From: a virus
DNA length: 64,000 nt
Direction: 5' to 3' (one strand)
IMG/VR virus record: IMGVR_UViG_3300032242_001916
Location: 1-64,000 of that record
Shown: one piece after another, positions 24,640-30,419 of the stretch
How positions within the stretch are numbered: the stretch's first letter is position 1
How the letters are laid out: every line of letters begins with the position of its first letter
Notes under the pieces: generated by a model
Database searches by the model: none
What the model was told of the DNA's origin: nothing
The model's input: only the letters and a program-made list of their open reading frames with translations
Translations under genes and position numbers: made by a program

Positions 24640-24719
24640 GTAAAGAAAGAGTTATTTCTGAATTCAGCGTGAACCCAATCCATTCGCTCAGACAGCCTGT
24701 CCAGCAGACACGCTCTCAT
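24627..24719 (-). CDS. Candidate 30-residue micro-protein
   Basis: An ATG at 24,719 opens a 30-codon frame whose stop lies in the terminator stem. The peptide looks helical and amphipathic (LLDRLSERMDWVHAEF). No well-spaced ribosome site is visible. A second short frame (24,723-24,791) ends four bases before it. Evidence is weak. Confidence 0.25.
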   Translation of the reverse strand: MRACLLDRLSERMDWVHAEFRNNSFFTTPY

Positions 24720-25010
24720 ACCCTAGAATTCAAAAAATATGCTTTGAGATGTAGTTATCTCCGAATTGAATTCCCGGTAGTATTGAAACATATGCTGCCA
24801 CCACCTACTGCCACTCTTGCCTCGCCATCACGGGGTTCTCATGCCATTGAGAACCTTGCGCTAGACTACGGTGAATGATACCAGAATAGAAGCCTACTCT
24901 TTCTTTCCGACAGGCAAATACGTACCCTTGAACCCCTTTGGGGCGGATATGTAAATGGACCTCCTGCCAAATCTATGTGTGTGAGCGCGGTTTGTTTGTG
25001 TTGGCCGCAC
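24640..25010. other. 370-base region with little coding evidence
   Basis: Two micro-ORFs of 30 and 22 codons are the only coding candidates. A perfect 8-base hairpin GGTTCTCA/TGAGAACC lies at 24,834-24,855, several GAATTC-type dyads occur at 24,725-24,775, and a copy of the CCAACACAAACAA motif lies at 24,992-25,004 just after the next gene's stop, itself closed by GCGG/CCGC. A plus-strand ORF across the terminator is judged spurious. Confidence 0.35.
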
Positions 25011-25295
25011 TCACTTGCGAAGACGCAAGGGAGCTATGTCAAAGTCCTCGTCTTCTTCGCTTAGCACGCCTTGGTCAATCAAATCATTGATTAACTTTTT
25101 TGTGGCAACCATAGCGTCAATACGTACATTGAGAAGAAGAACATACGTAGCTGTATCTTCCCATGTATATACGTAAAATGGGTCTAGATCAATATACGAG
25201 AGTGGGGCCCTGTTGCCGTCAACAAATCTAAAGTTATCTTTGTCTTGTCCGGCATCATCCCATCTCATATCGTTTGGTATTAATGATTCTGACAT
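25011..25295 (-). CDS. Hypothetical protein
   Basis: AAGGAGACGCT precedes the ATG. The 94-residue product is acidic, with an aromatic centre YIDLDPFYVYTWEDTATYV and a helical C-terminus. It is transcribed in line with tRNA-Met. No family recognised. Confidence 0.6.
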   Translation of the reverse strand: MSESLIPNDMRWDDAGQDKDNFRFVDGNRAPLSYIDLDPFYVYTWEDTATYVLLLNVRIDAMVATKKLINDLIDQGVLSEEDEDFDIAPLRLRK

Positions 25296-25343
25296 AGCGT
25301 CTCCTTGCTTAAACTATATACACACCGGTTGTGTAAATAGTAG

Positions 25344-25417
25344 TGGGGCGTGTGGGACTTGAACCCACGACGGGCAGATTATGAGTCTGCTGCTCTAACC
25401 AACTGAGCTAACGCCCC
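25344..25417 (-). tRNA. tRNA-Met (anticodon CAT)
   Basis: Cloverleaf on the minus strand: acceptor GGGGCGT/ACGCCCC, D-arm AGCTCAGTTGGTTAGAGC, anticodon stem GCAGA/TCTGC with loop CTCATAA, T-arm GTGGG-TTCAAGT-CCCAC, discriminator A. The CAT anticodon fits elongator Met. A lysidine-modified Ile tRNA cannot be excluded from sequence. Confidence 0.9.
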
Positions 25418-25478
25418 TAACCCTACACGAAATGCTTCATAGTTGAGTTCATCACCGACAGTATGCATTGTGTAGGGA

Positions 25479-25548
25479 TTTTACGTGGAAGTTTGGTATC
25501 GTGGTCGCCCGCAAGGGTTGGACAGTATTACCGGTTGTCACGTAAAAT
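25479..25548 (-). ncRNA. Stem-closed element with inner GCAA tetraloop
   Basis: ATTTTACGTG and CACGTAAAAT form a perfect 10-base outer stem around about 50 bases. Inside lies GTATCGTGGTCGCCCGCAAGGG, almost the same as the terminator near 2,635. It follows the gene ending at 25,554 on the minus strand, so it may be an elaborate terminator or a small structured RNA. Confidence 0.45.
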
Positions 25549-25553
25549 TTTGT

Positions 25554-25856
25554 TTAATCAACCCACGACAAAGTAAGAGGTTGATCTAAGTCGTATACAA
25601 CCTCGTTTTCGTGGTATTTGCGAAGCTCTATCTTGCTACCACGATCAATGATCGAGTAGAGAGAAGGTTCAGCATCTGGATCAATTAGTCTCAGCGCAGC
25701 ACGTAATCCATGTGATGTACCGCGGTGATAATCAGACAAGCCTAGGCTTGCATCTTCAAACTCAGCCAAGTCAGCCAACTCAATGAGTCCAACTAACCGG
25801 TCTGAAATCTTTTTGATCTTGAGCTTCTTGAGCTTCTTATTGGATTTTTTACCCAA
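25554..25856 (-). CDS. Basic hypothetical protein
   Basis: The start is a TTG with GGAGGT about 10 bases before it. The first 18 residues are Lys-rich (GKKSNKKLKKLKIKKI), then the 100-residue protein becomes alpha/beta, with a YHRGTSHGLRAALRL helix. Possibly nucleic-acid-binding. No family recognised. Confidence 0.6.
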   Translation of the reverse strand: MGKKSNKKLKKLKIKKISDRLVGLIELADLAEFEDASLGLSDYHRGTSHGLRAALRLIDPDAEPSLYSIIDRGSKIELRKYHENEVVYDLDQPLTLSWVD

Positions 25857-25857
25857 T

Positions 25858-25938
25858 TTACTTACCTCCCTTTTTCTTAGGTTCGACTGGTCGTCTTTTA
25901 TTGGCGACCACTAACGATAGGACAATCTTTTTGTCCAT
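25858..25938 (-). CDS. 26-residue basic peptide
   Basis: AAGGGG lies upstream of an ATG that opens a 26-codon frame (MDKKIVLSLVV then a Lys/Arg-rich tail). Its stop sits two bases from the TTG of the next gene and its last codons overlap that gene's ribosome site. It could be a coupling leader for translation of the downstream gene. Confidence 0.45.
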   Translation of the reverse strand: MDKKIVLSLVVANKRRPVEPKKKGGK

Positions 25939-25961
25939 AAGCACCCCTTTACTATGCTAGT

Positions 25962-25982
25962 GAGCAGTTTATACACATGCTC
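25962..25982 (-). repeat. Hairpin repeat copy A
   Basis: GAGC-ATGTGTATAAACT-GCTC on the minus strand. The 13-base loop is shared with copies B and C. AAGGGG and the ATG of the 26-residue peptide follow. Confidence 0.55.
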
Positions 25983-26226
25983 AGGTGTTACCTATACTTC
26001 GACATCCTTTGGTGATAGGTAACCAGTCAGTCTTTTATAGTCATCCTTAGGACTATGCTTATTAAGTGCGGAATCGATTGGTACTTTCGCGCCCCGTCCG
26101 ACGTTGGGTTGGGTTTTTACGGCCAACCTGCAACTCTAACTCGCCTATTCATCATCATGGTATACCTAGTAAACTTTCACAACTAGTAGTGACACCGGTG
26201 ATCGCTCTCCTATAAGCAAAACTAAT

Positions 26227-26249
26227 GAGCCAGTTTATAGTCATGGCTC
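26227..26249 (-). repeat. Hairpin repeat copy B
   Basis: GAGCC-ATGACTATAAACT-GGCTC on the minus strand, with one more stem pair than copy A. It is followed by CTTATAGGAGAGCGAT, close to the sequence after copy C. Confidence 0.55.
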
Positions 26250-26427
26250 AGGACTCTTATTAGGAACGGAATCGTTGTAGGCTTTCGACGTAGCCGGGCA
26301 CGTTGTGGAGGGTAAAACCATTGCACATATACCACGGTCTAGCTACTTGCTCGCGTTTCCAGCATGCTCGTTGTTAGTTTTACCCGTAAGAACAGAGGCA
26401 CTACGTAATCGCTCCCCTATAAGTCTG

Positions 26428-26446
26428 TGCAGTTTAGAGACATGCA
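26428..26446 (-). repeat. Hairpin repeat copy C
   Basis: TGC-ATGTCTCTAAACT-GCA on the minus strand. The stem is short but the loop is almost the same as in copies A and B. It is followed by CTTATAGGGGAGCGAT. Confidence 0.45.
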
Positions 26447-26574
26447 GGTCATCAGCTTTTGATTACTTGAGCGCCTAATCAAGTTGCCTCCGTTATTTAT
26501 ACTCGCTGAGGCTCATGCCCTAGCATTTGTACGAGTCTTCTACCGTTCGACATTGCGGCTACTAGGCGAAGTTT

Positions 26575-26802
26575 TTAATGTATTTTGTTATAGTTTGTAT
26601 ATTTAATTGGGGTTGGATTAGTTTCATCAATCATAATCAAACTATTACCATTACGAAGTAAGTCCATAGTTGGACCATCAAGCCACGTAAGGTCTTCAAT
26701 TGGCACGTAATGTTCCTTATCCCACTTAGCAGCGTACCTTTTGCTGGTAGTGTAACGGAATACACGGTAATTGATTTTTATCTTAAAAAGGAAATCTTTC
26801 AT
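26575..26802 (-). pseudogene. Fragment resembling the Walker B region of the MoxR/CobS-like ATPase
   Basis: Residues 39-68 of this 75-residue product (LTWLDGPTMDLLRNGNSLIM then IDETNPTPIKY) align with VWIDGPVTDVVRNGGALNL then DELNFISPKIY of the ATPase at 22,856. There is no Walker A, sensor or arginine finger. It is therefore a fragment or a domain co-opted from a paralogue. GGAGGACTA precedes the start and it is coupled to the upstream small gene by TAATG, so it is probably still translated. Confidence 0.55.
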
Positions 26803-26954
26803 TAGTCCTCCAACTGTTTTAGTAGTTTTTCTTTTCTGTCACAAATTACATCGTGCAAAGGGTAAAATACCCACACGAATGGTCGTCGCCACCAAATGGT
26901 ATACCACTTGTATTTGTTATACAGTCTGCATAGCAAGGGCGTCTTCCGTATCAT
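26802..26954 (-). CDS. 50-residue aromatic-rich protein
   Basis: AGGAGGTAAGTG directly precedes the ATG. The product has an aromatic hydrophobic core (WYTIWWRRPFVWVFYP), which may be a short membrane-associated segment, and a charged C-terminus. Its stop overlaps the next ATG. Function unknown. Confidence 0.55.
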   Translation of the reverse strand: MIRKTPLLCRLYNKYKWYTIWWRRPFVWVFYPLHDVICDRKEKLLKQLED

Positions 26955-26964
26955 CACTTACCTC

Positions 26965-27138
26965 CTAGTAACATTTGCACTTCTTTTTAGTGCAACCCTC
27001 ATAAATGTATGCGAAGCACTGTTCTTGCCTCCATTTATGGGAGAGTTTAAATAAAAACTCTTCAATGTTAGGCAAAGTAGTGTTGTTAAACTCCACAACT
27101 TTGACATAGAACCAAAAAACAATTTTGTAGAGCCACAT
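26965..27138 (-). CDS. 57-residue Cys-rich C-terminal protein
   Basis: The ATG is preceded by GGGGGAC. The product begins MWLYKIVFWFYVKVV, a possible membrane-associated helix, and ends in CTKKKCKCY. It sits just upstream of the 50-residue aromatic protein, and both have similar hydrophobic, aromatic character. Function unknown. Confidence 0.5.
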   Translation of the reverse strand: MWLYKIVFWFYVKVVEFNNTTLPNIEEFLFKLSHKWRQEQCFAYIYEGCTKKKCKCY

Positions 27139-27141
27139 AAT

Positions 27142-27303
27142 TTAGTCCCCCAACTGTTCGTTGATCCATTGCTTATTTTCACGACGCTCACGACGGTGAG
27201 TGCGCTTCTTTATTTTCTTTATTTCACCAGATCTCCAGATGAACATGTTACGCCATTTGGTGTAAGCATCCTGCTCATCCCCTGTTTTGATTAGGCGTTT
27301 CAT
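27142..27303 (-). CDS. Small basic protein
   Basis: The ATG at 27,303 lies in the end of the upstream gene. Earlier in-frame starts (27,327 and a TTG at 27,336) are possible. The 53-residue product has a strongly basic segment (KKIKKRTHRRERRENKQW) and may bind nucleic acid. No family recognised. Confidence 0.5.
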   Translation of the reverse strand: MKRLIKTGDEQDAYTKWRNMFIWRSGEIKKIKKRTHRRERRENKQWINEQLGD

Positions 27304-27457
27304 AGCTTTCACCCGTTTCTTTTTCATATTCGGCAATCATCTGATCTATAAGATCAGAAATGTCTGCATCTGCAGGAATCTGAACAATCCTGCCCTCAGC
27401 ACGTGCCTTTTCTATTTCTTTATCTGCCGGTGATCCTGGGGTTACTATACAACCCAT
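27275..27457 (-). CDS. 60-residue hypothetical protein
   Basis: The product is acidic and helical in its C-terminal half (DISDLIDQMIAEYEKET). The ATG overlaps the previous stop (TGATG) and AGGAGAGG precedes it. No family recognised. Confidence 0.55.
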   Translation of the reverse strand: MGCIVTPGSPADKEIEKARAEGRIVQIPADADISDLIDQMIAEYEKETGESYETPNQNRG

Positions 27458-27642
27458 CAGTTTTCCTCTCCTGGTTGTCTAAACTGAGATAAGTCCATGC
27501 CCATTTCAAGGGCTAACTTATCACCAATTGGGTTTTCACTCGGTGGCACTTCTATAATGCGTCCGCCATACTTCCATGCAATAGTCATAAGAAAACAGCA
27601 AAGCACAAATAAAAACACCTCAATTACATCAGTCTTCGTCAT
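27457..27642 (-). CDS. Small single-pass membrane protein
   Basis: The 61-residue product begins with a hydrophobic helix (VIEVFLFVLCCFLMTIAW) likely to span the membrane, then a cytoplasmic or external tail rich in Glu/Pro. It overlaps the previous gene by 14 bases. Its role may be in host-membrane takeover, but this is inference. Confidence 0.6.
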   Translation of the reverse strand: MTKTDVIEVFLFVLCCFLMTIAWKYGGRIIEVPPSENPIGDKLALEMGMDLSQFRQPGEEN

Positions 27643-27934
27643 CTAACTCTCCGTTCTTCTTGCGATTATGTGGTCGCGGTGGTACTGCAACCACGGGTTG
27701 AGCAAACCTAGCACGACGTTCTTCAGTCGTGCGAAGTTCTTTACCATTACGCTCATTAATACAAGCAAAACATACGCAATCTTGCGCATCCTGTATTTTA
27801 AGCACCATCATCTTACTGTCAGATACGATAGGGTCTAGAAGTTTTCTATTCCCTACCATATGCTTGACGTAAGTATGGCCTTTCATCCTGTACCATATTT
27901 CGTATTTATGGTTACTAACCATGATCTTACTCAT
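27629..27934 (-). CDS. Hypothetical protein with Cys pair
   Basis: The 101-residue product has an N-terminal alpha/beta part (EIWYRMKGHTYVKHMVG) and a CVCFAC pair near residue 55, then a basic Pro-rich tail ending in DDED. GGAGAGC precedes the start. No family recognised. Confidence 0.55.
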   Translation of the reverse strand: MSKIMVSNHKYEIWYRMKGHTYVKHMVGNRKLLDPIVSDSKMMVLKIQDAQDCVCFACINERNGKELRTTEERRARFAQPVVAVPPRPHNRKKNGELDDED

Positions 27935-27943
27935 ATGCTCTCC

Positions 27944-28150
27944 TTAACTTCTTCCTGATGACTTACCGCCACGTAATGCGGGGTCGGACTTATGTACAAG
28001 GGTAAAACCTTGCTTTGGGACTAGCATGATACGGTAATCAGCCGCCCAATCTCTGTCGTGCTGAGCAATACAACCCTCGGACATACAATAGTTCTTGCCG
28101 AGTTCTACACGCTCAGGAGCGACTGGTTGGTTGCAATAGAGACAATTCAT
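27944..28150 (-). CDS. Small zinc-ribbon protein
   Basis: CLYC near residue 3 and CMSEGC at residues 22-27 form a likely zinc ribbon in this 68-residue protein. The rest is basic. The gene overlaps the upstream regulator by 38 bases. Function unknown. Confidence 0.6.
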   Translation of the reverse strand: MNCLYCNQPVAPERVELGKNYCMSEGCIAQHDRDWAADYRIMLVPKQGFTLVHKSDPALRGGKSSGRS

Positions 28151-28388
28151 GTTCTCTTATCCTCATTCCTGCTTCAACTAATAGGTCAGCACTGTCAAAC
28201 AATAGCGCTTGGCACACGGAGCTGATTATCTCAGAAGATGGTTCTTTGACACCCCGCTCTATTTCTGATAAATAGCCAAGAGCAATGCCAGCATTCTGAG
28301 CGACTTCTCGCATAGACAACTTGCTTTGTTCCCGCTGTTCTCTCAGAATTTGACCAACAGCATCCCTAATTAATAGGTTATTCTTCAT
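28113..28388 (-). CDS. ClgR-like XRE-family transcription regulator
   Basis: The 91-residue product is a helix-turn-helix protein: REQREQSKLSMREVAQNAG, then IALGYLSEIERGVKEPSSEI. The YLSEIERG-KEPSSE recognition segment is typical of actinobacterial ClgR, which regulates clp protease genes. The ATG at 28,388 (AGAGAGAAAC upstream) is chosen over a longer start at 28,457. It may act on phage early promoters or on the host stress regulon. Unlike some ClgR proteins, no C-terminal Ala-Ala degradation tag is seen. Confidence 0.7.
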   Translation of the reverse strand: MKNNLLIRDAVGQILREQREQSKLSMREVAQNAGIALGYLSEIERGVKEPSSEIISSVCQALLFDSADLLVEAGMRIREHELSLLQPTSRS

Positions 28389-28470
28389 GTTTCTCTCTTT
28401 TCTAGGTTTCAACGGGAAACCCGCAAAACCCACATCTACGCACATAGATATGGGCAATGCGCACTACCTG

Positions 28471-28764
28471 TTAAAGTAATTCGAACTTGTCAACAGTAGG
28501 CTTTGGGCCATTTTCAGTTGACCATAGTGCGTGATGACTAGCAAGTATTTCTAATGCTCTGTCGTATGAATGGCACTCAAAGGTGTATGAAGTGCCGTTC
28601 ACTGTCAAAACTAGTGAATTGAACCGCTCATTGCGCTTGTACGCAATAAGGTCGGTTAGTTCCCTAATCTGACGGTGAAGTCTTCCACGATCACGGTCTG
28701 ACGCACTAAGCATGAATCCAAGTGCTGCACACATGCTCATTAGTAGTAATACGAATAGCCACAT
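28471..28764 (-). CDS. N-terminally anchored membrane protein
   Basis: The ATG at 28,764 has GAGGAGA upstream and is preferred over an earlier start. The 97-residue product begins with a hydrophobic helix (LFVLLLMSMCAALGFML), followed by a charged helix and a small soluble domain with a VNGTSYTFECHSYD segment. Possibly a membrane-associated regulator. No family recognised. Confidence 0.6.
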   Translation of the reverse strand: MWLFVLLLMSMCAALGFMLSASDRDRGRLHRQIRELTDLIAYKRNERFNSLVLTVNGTSYTFECHSYDRALEILASHHALWSTENGPKPTVDKFELL

Positions 28765-28843
28765 GGCTATCTCCTCTCGTTTAAGTGAGTTTGAGTAAAC
28801 TCCTCGGGGATACATTCACGCTAGTAGATGTATCCCCTGGGTG

Positions 28844-29125
28844 CTACTCAATAACACCTATCTTTTCTTTCATTTGCTCCTTATGTAACGCTAGGACTTG
28901 TCGAAGTTCAACGAGTTTGTCCCAGCAAGGACGACAACGCCAACCGTTCTCGATTCCTGCTTTGGACGCTAGTGAGTCTTCATATAGCTCTACTTGCGTA
29001 GCACGACATCGAGTGCAGTTACCCTGTCTTGAATCACCAAATACCACAGGGTTATCCTTTCTATGGTGTCTAATGACTTCCCACCGAAATTTTCGGGGGA
29101 AACTTACGGGTGCACAAAGGCACAC
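28844..29125 (-). CDS. Zinc-ribbon hypothetical protein
   Basis: CTRC around residue 37 and CRPC around residue 64 suggest a zinc ribbon, followed by a charged helix. The ATG at 29,125 gives 93 residues, but the first 20 may be excessive. No alternative in-frame ATG is evident. It lies directly downstream of a terminator, and a CCGAAA-T-TTTCGG dyad lies inside its 5' part. Confidence 0.5.
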   Translation of the reverse strand: MCLCAPVSFPRKFRWEVIRHHRKDNPVVFGDSRQGNCTRCRATQVELYEDSLASKAGIENGWRCRPCWDKLVELRQVLALHKEQMKEKIGVIE

Positions 29126-29158
29126 CCCTAGTGTGGGTAGAAAAAAAGAAATAAAAAA

Positions 29159-29192
29159 AAAGGGCTACCACCCTAATGGATGATAGCCCTTT
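29159..29192 (-). terminator. Intrinsic terminator after gene at 29,197
   Basis: A 9-base stem AAAGGGCTA/TAGCCCTTT, followed on the minus strand by nine T residues. Confidence 0.85.
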
Positions 29193-29196
29193 TTGG

Positions 29197-29379
29197 TTAG
29201 GCGTGGCAGTCGCACTCGCAAGGACCACACACGTGCTCACCTGCGGTGTGGCACTTATCACCACAGGCTAAAGCAACGTGCCCAGTCTTGCAAGGGCAAT
29301 TGTCCACTGCTCTCATTAGTTGGATCTTGAGACCCTCACCAATGACAGCACCTAATGTGTATGTCAATGTCTTTGACAT
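29197..29379 (-). CDS. Cys-rich small protein
   Basis: The 60-residue product carries CPC, CGDKC and CGPCECDCHA in its second half, so one or two metal sites are likely. GGAGAAACC precedes the ATG. It has its own terminators on both sides and is likely an independent unit. Function unknown. Confidence 0.6.
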   Translation of the reverse strand: MSKTLTYTLGAVIGEGLKIQLMRAVDNCPCKTGHVALACGDKCHTAGEHVCGPCECDCHA

Positions 29380-29416
29380 GGTTTCTCCTCTCTGCAGAGA
29401 AAACTAAAAAAAGGCG

Positions 29417-29452
29417 GGGGAACTAAAAGGCTGTACAACCTAATAGTTCCCC
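29417..29452 (-). terminator. Intrinsic terminator of the non-coding unit
   Basis: A 9-base stem GGGGAACTA/TAGTTCCCC followed on the minus strand by CGCCTTTTTTT. It closes the transcript that would contain the T-arm element at 29,594. Confidence 0.85.
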
Positions 29453-29783
29453 ACACCCTGATAGAGAGATACCGTAGACCTATGCCAACGATAGCCGAGT
29501 GTATTCTCCCCTATCCACACCAGTGCACTGGCTGGGAGTTTCCCTGTGGACAGATAAAGGGGATTGGAGTATCACTATCATTCTCCCACATCGTGCCCCC
29601 CTGTGGAATTGAACCACAGTAGTGAAGCCTTACACTTTAGGGGCTTGTTGGGAACTACCTGATAACAGATAGCCCCCACACTGTATAGCCTGGTTGCACT
29701 CTCAATGACCATAGTCATAGAGAAGCAGTAGCCCAGCCTTTCTTCTGTGACGAGCGAGGGGTGTCCCACACTAATCACAAAAA
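29453..29783 (-). ncRNA. Non-coding unit between two terminators
   Basis: About 330 bases without a supported ORF lie between two strong minus-strand terminators, which suggests a separate transcript. It contains a 12-base-pair hairpin at 29,650-29,677 and a tRNA-type T-arm at 29,602-29,618. A TATACA box at about 29,683 may be the -10 of its promoter. A short minus-strand ORF across it is judged spurious. Confidence 0.45.
29594..29644 (-). ncRNA. tRNA-like element with T-arm but no D-arm
   Basis: On the minus strand GCCCCT pairs with GGGGGC, then AGTG/CACT forms a short middle stem. TGTGG-TTCAATT-CCACA follows as a canonical T-arm, directly succeeded by the acceptor strand and A. No D-arm or normal anticodon arm fits. 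It may be a tRNA relic or tRNA mimic. Confidence 0.4.
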
Positions 29784-29815
29784 AAAGGCTGGAACACCGA
29801 AATGTCCCAGCCTTT
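29784..29815 (-). terminator. Intrinsic terminator after gene at 29,832
   Basis: A 9-base stem AAAGGCTGG/CCAGCCTTT with eight T residues following on the minus strand. Confidence 0.85.
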
Positions 29816-29831
29816 TTCTCTCCCTTGCGGG

Positions 29832-30419
29832 TTACGACTTGATAGCCGCTAGGATTGCATCTGCAATCTTTTGCGCACGAGCCTTGTCAGACTCGGTGTG
29901 AACGCCACGAGTGACGAACTCAAGTTCTGCTTCCATACGAAGCAACGCAGATGTTGAAGTCTGCTTGAGTGATGCTCGAATGTCGGCATTTTCCTGAGTC
30001 TTAGCCTTTTTATCGGCTAAGTCACGAACCAATGCGTCATAACCCGCACTGACCTTTTGCTTGAAGGCTAGTGGGCCGGCAGCACCTACTAGGAATGCAG
30101 ACGCGAAGTCTACACATTCCTGAGCGGTAGCGTCATCTTCCAACTGATTGAACGCCCAAGCAGACCACATAAGAAGGGTGGCGCTACGAGCGACTGACTT
30201 CTTACCCATAACGGCAAGGCGGTCAGACAGTCTTCCAGTAACCTGAGTAATCCACTGTTCACCCTGACCAGCAATAACGCTAGCAATACGAGGTACAGCA
30301 ACGACAATACCAAGACCGAGGACCTCAATAATGAGTTCCGCAGTTACTAGGTCTGCGTTAGTAGCGGTAGGGTTCACAACAGGTGCTGCTCCCTCTGTCT
30401 TTAAAGATGTGTTAGCCAC
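29832..30419 (-). CDS. Ala-rich hypothetical protein
   Basis: The GTG at 30,419 is chosen because AAAGGAG lies eight bases before it. A TTG at 30,440 would include the ribosome site. The 195-residue product has a long hydrophobic segment (LIIEVLGLGIVVAVPRIA) near residues 30-47 and helical, Ala-rich remainder. It is the first gene of the minus-strand region, with its own terminator, so it may be strongly and early expressed. No family recognised. Confidence 0.6.
   Translation of the reverse strand: MANTSLKTEGAAPVVNPTATNADLVTAELIIEVLGLGIVVAVPRIASVIAGQGEQWITQVTGRLSDRLAVMGKKSVARSATLLMWSAWAFNQLEDDATAQECVDFASAFLVGAAGPLAFKQKVSAGYDALVRDLADKKAKTQENADIRASLKQTSTSALLRMEAELEFVTRGVHTESDKARAQKIADAILAAIKS

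Larger units (their letters stand above)
25940..26574 (-). ncRNA. Large gene-free region with dense inverted repeats (candidate structured RNA)
   Basis: No convincing ORF exists on either strand over about 635 bases. Perfect dyads include GTTACCTAT/ATAGGTAAC (25,987-26,023), GGTTGG/CCAACC around 26,105-26,130, GAGCC/GGCTC (26,227-26,249), GGGTAAAAC/GTTTTACCC around 26,312-26,385, TTGATTA/TAATCAA around 26,459-26,482, and GCCTC/GAGGC around 26,485-26,510. Partial sequence repeats recur three or four times. The length, stem density and nearby tRNA resemble large ornate phage RNAs such as GOLLD or ROOL, known from actinobacterial and lake phages. Membership was not tested. Strand follows the neighbouring genes. 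Confidence 0.5.

Noticed and set aside
24588-24878. 96-codon plus-strand ORF
   Set aside because: It crosses a strong minus-strand terminator, has no ribosome site and lies in a minus-strand region.
26958-27191. 77-codon minus-strand ORF
   Set aside because: A competing frame (26,965-27,138) has a proper ATG, a ribosome site and correct spacing to its neighbours.
29594-29677. Complete tRNA on the minus strand
   Set aside because: Only the T-arm is canonical. No D-arm with conserved GG, no 7-base anticodon loop and no matching full acceptor stem.
29578-29778. 66-codon minus-strand ORF in the non-coding unit
   Set aside because: It spans the T-arm and hairpin elements and lacks a ribosome site. 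The protein looks random.
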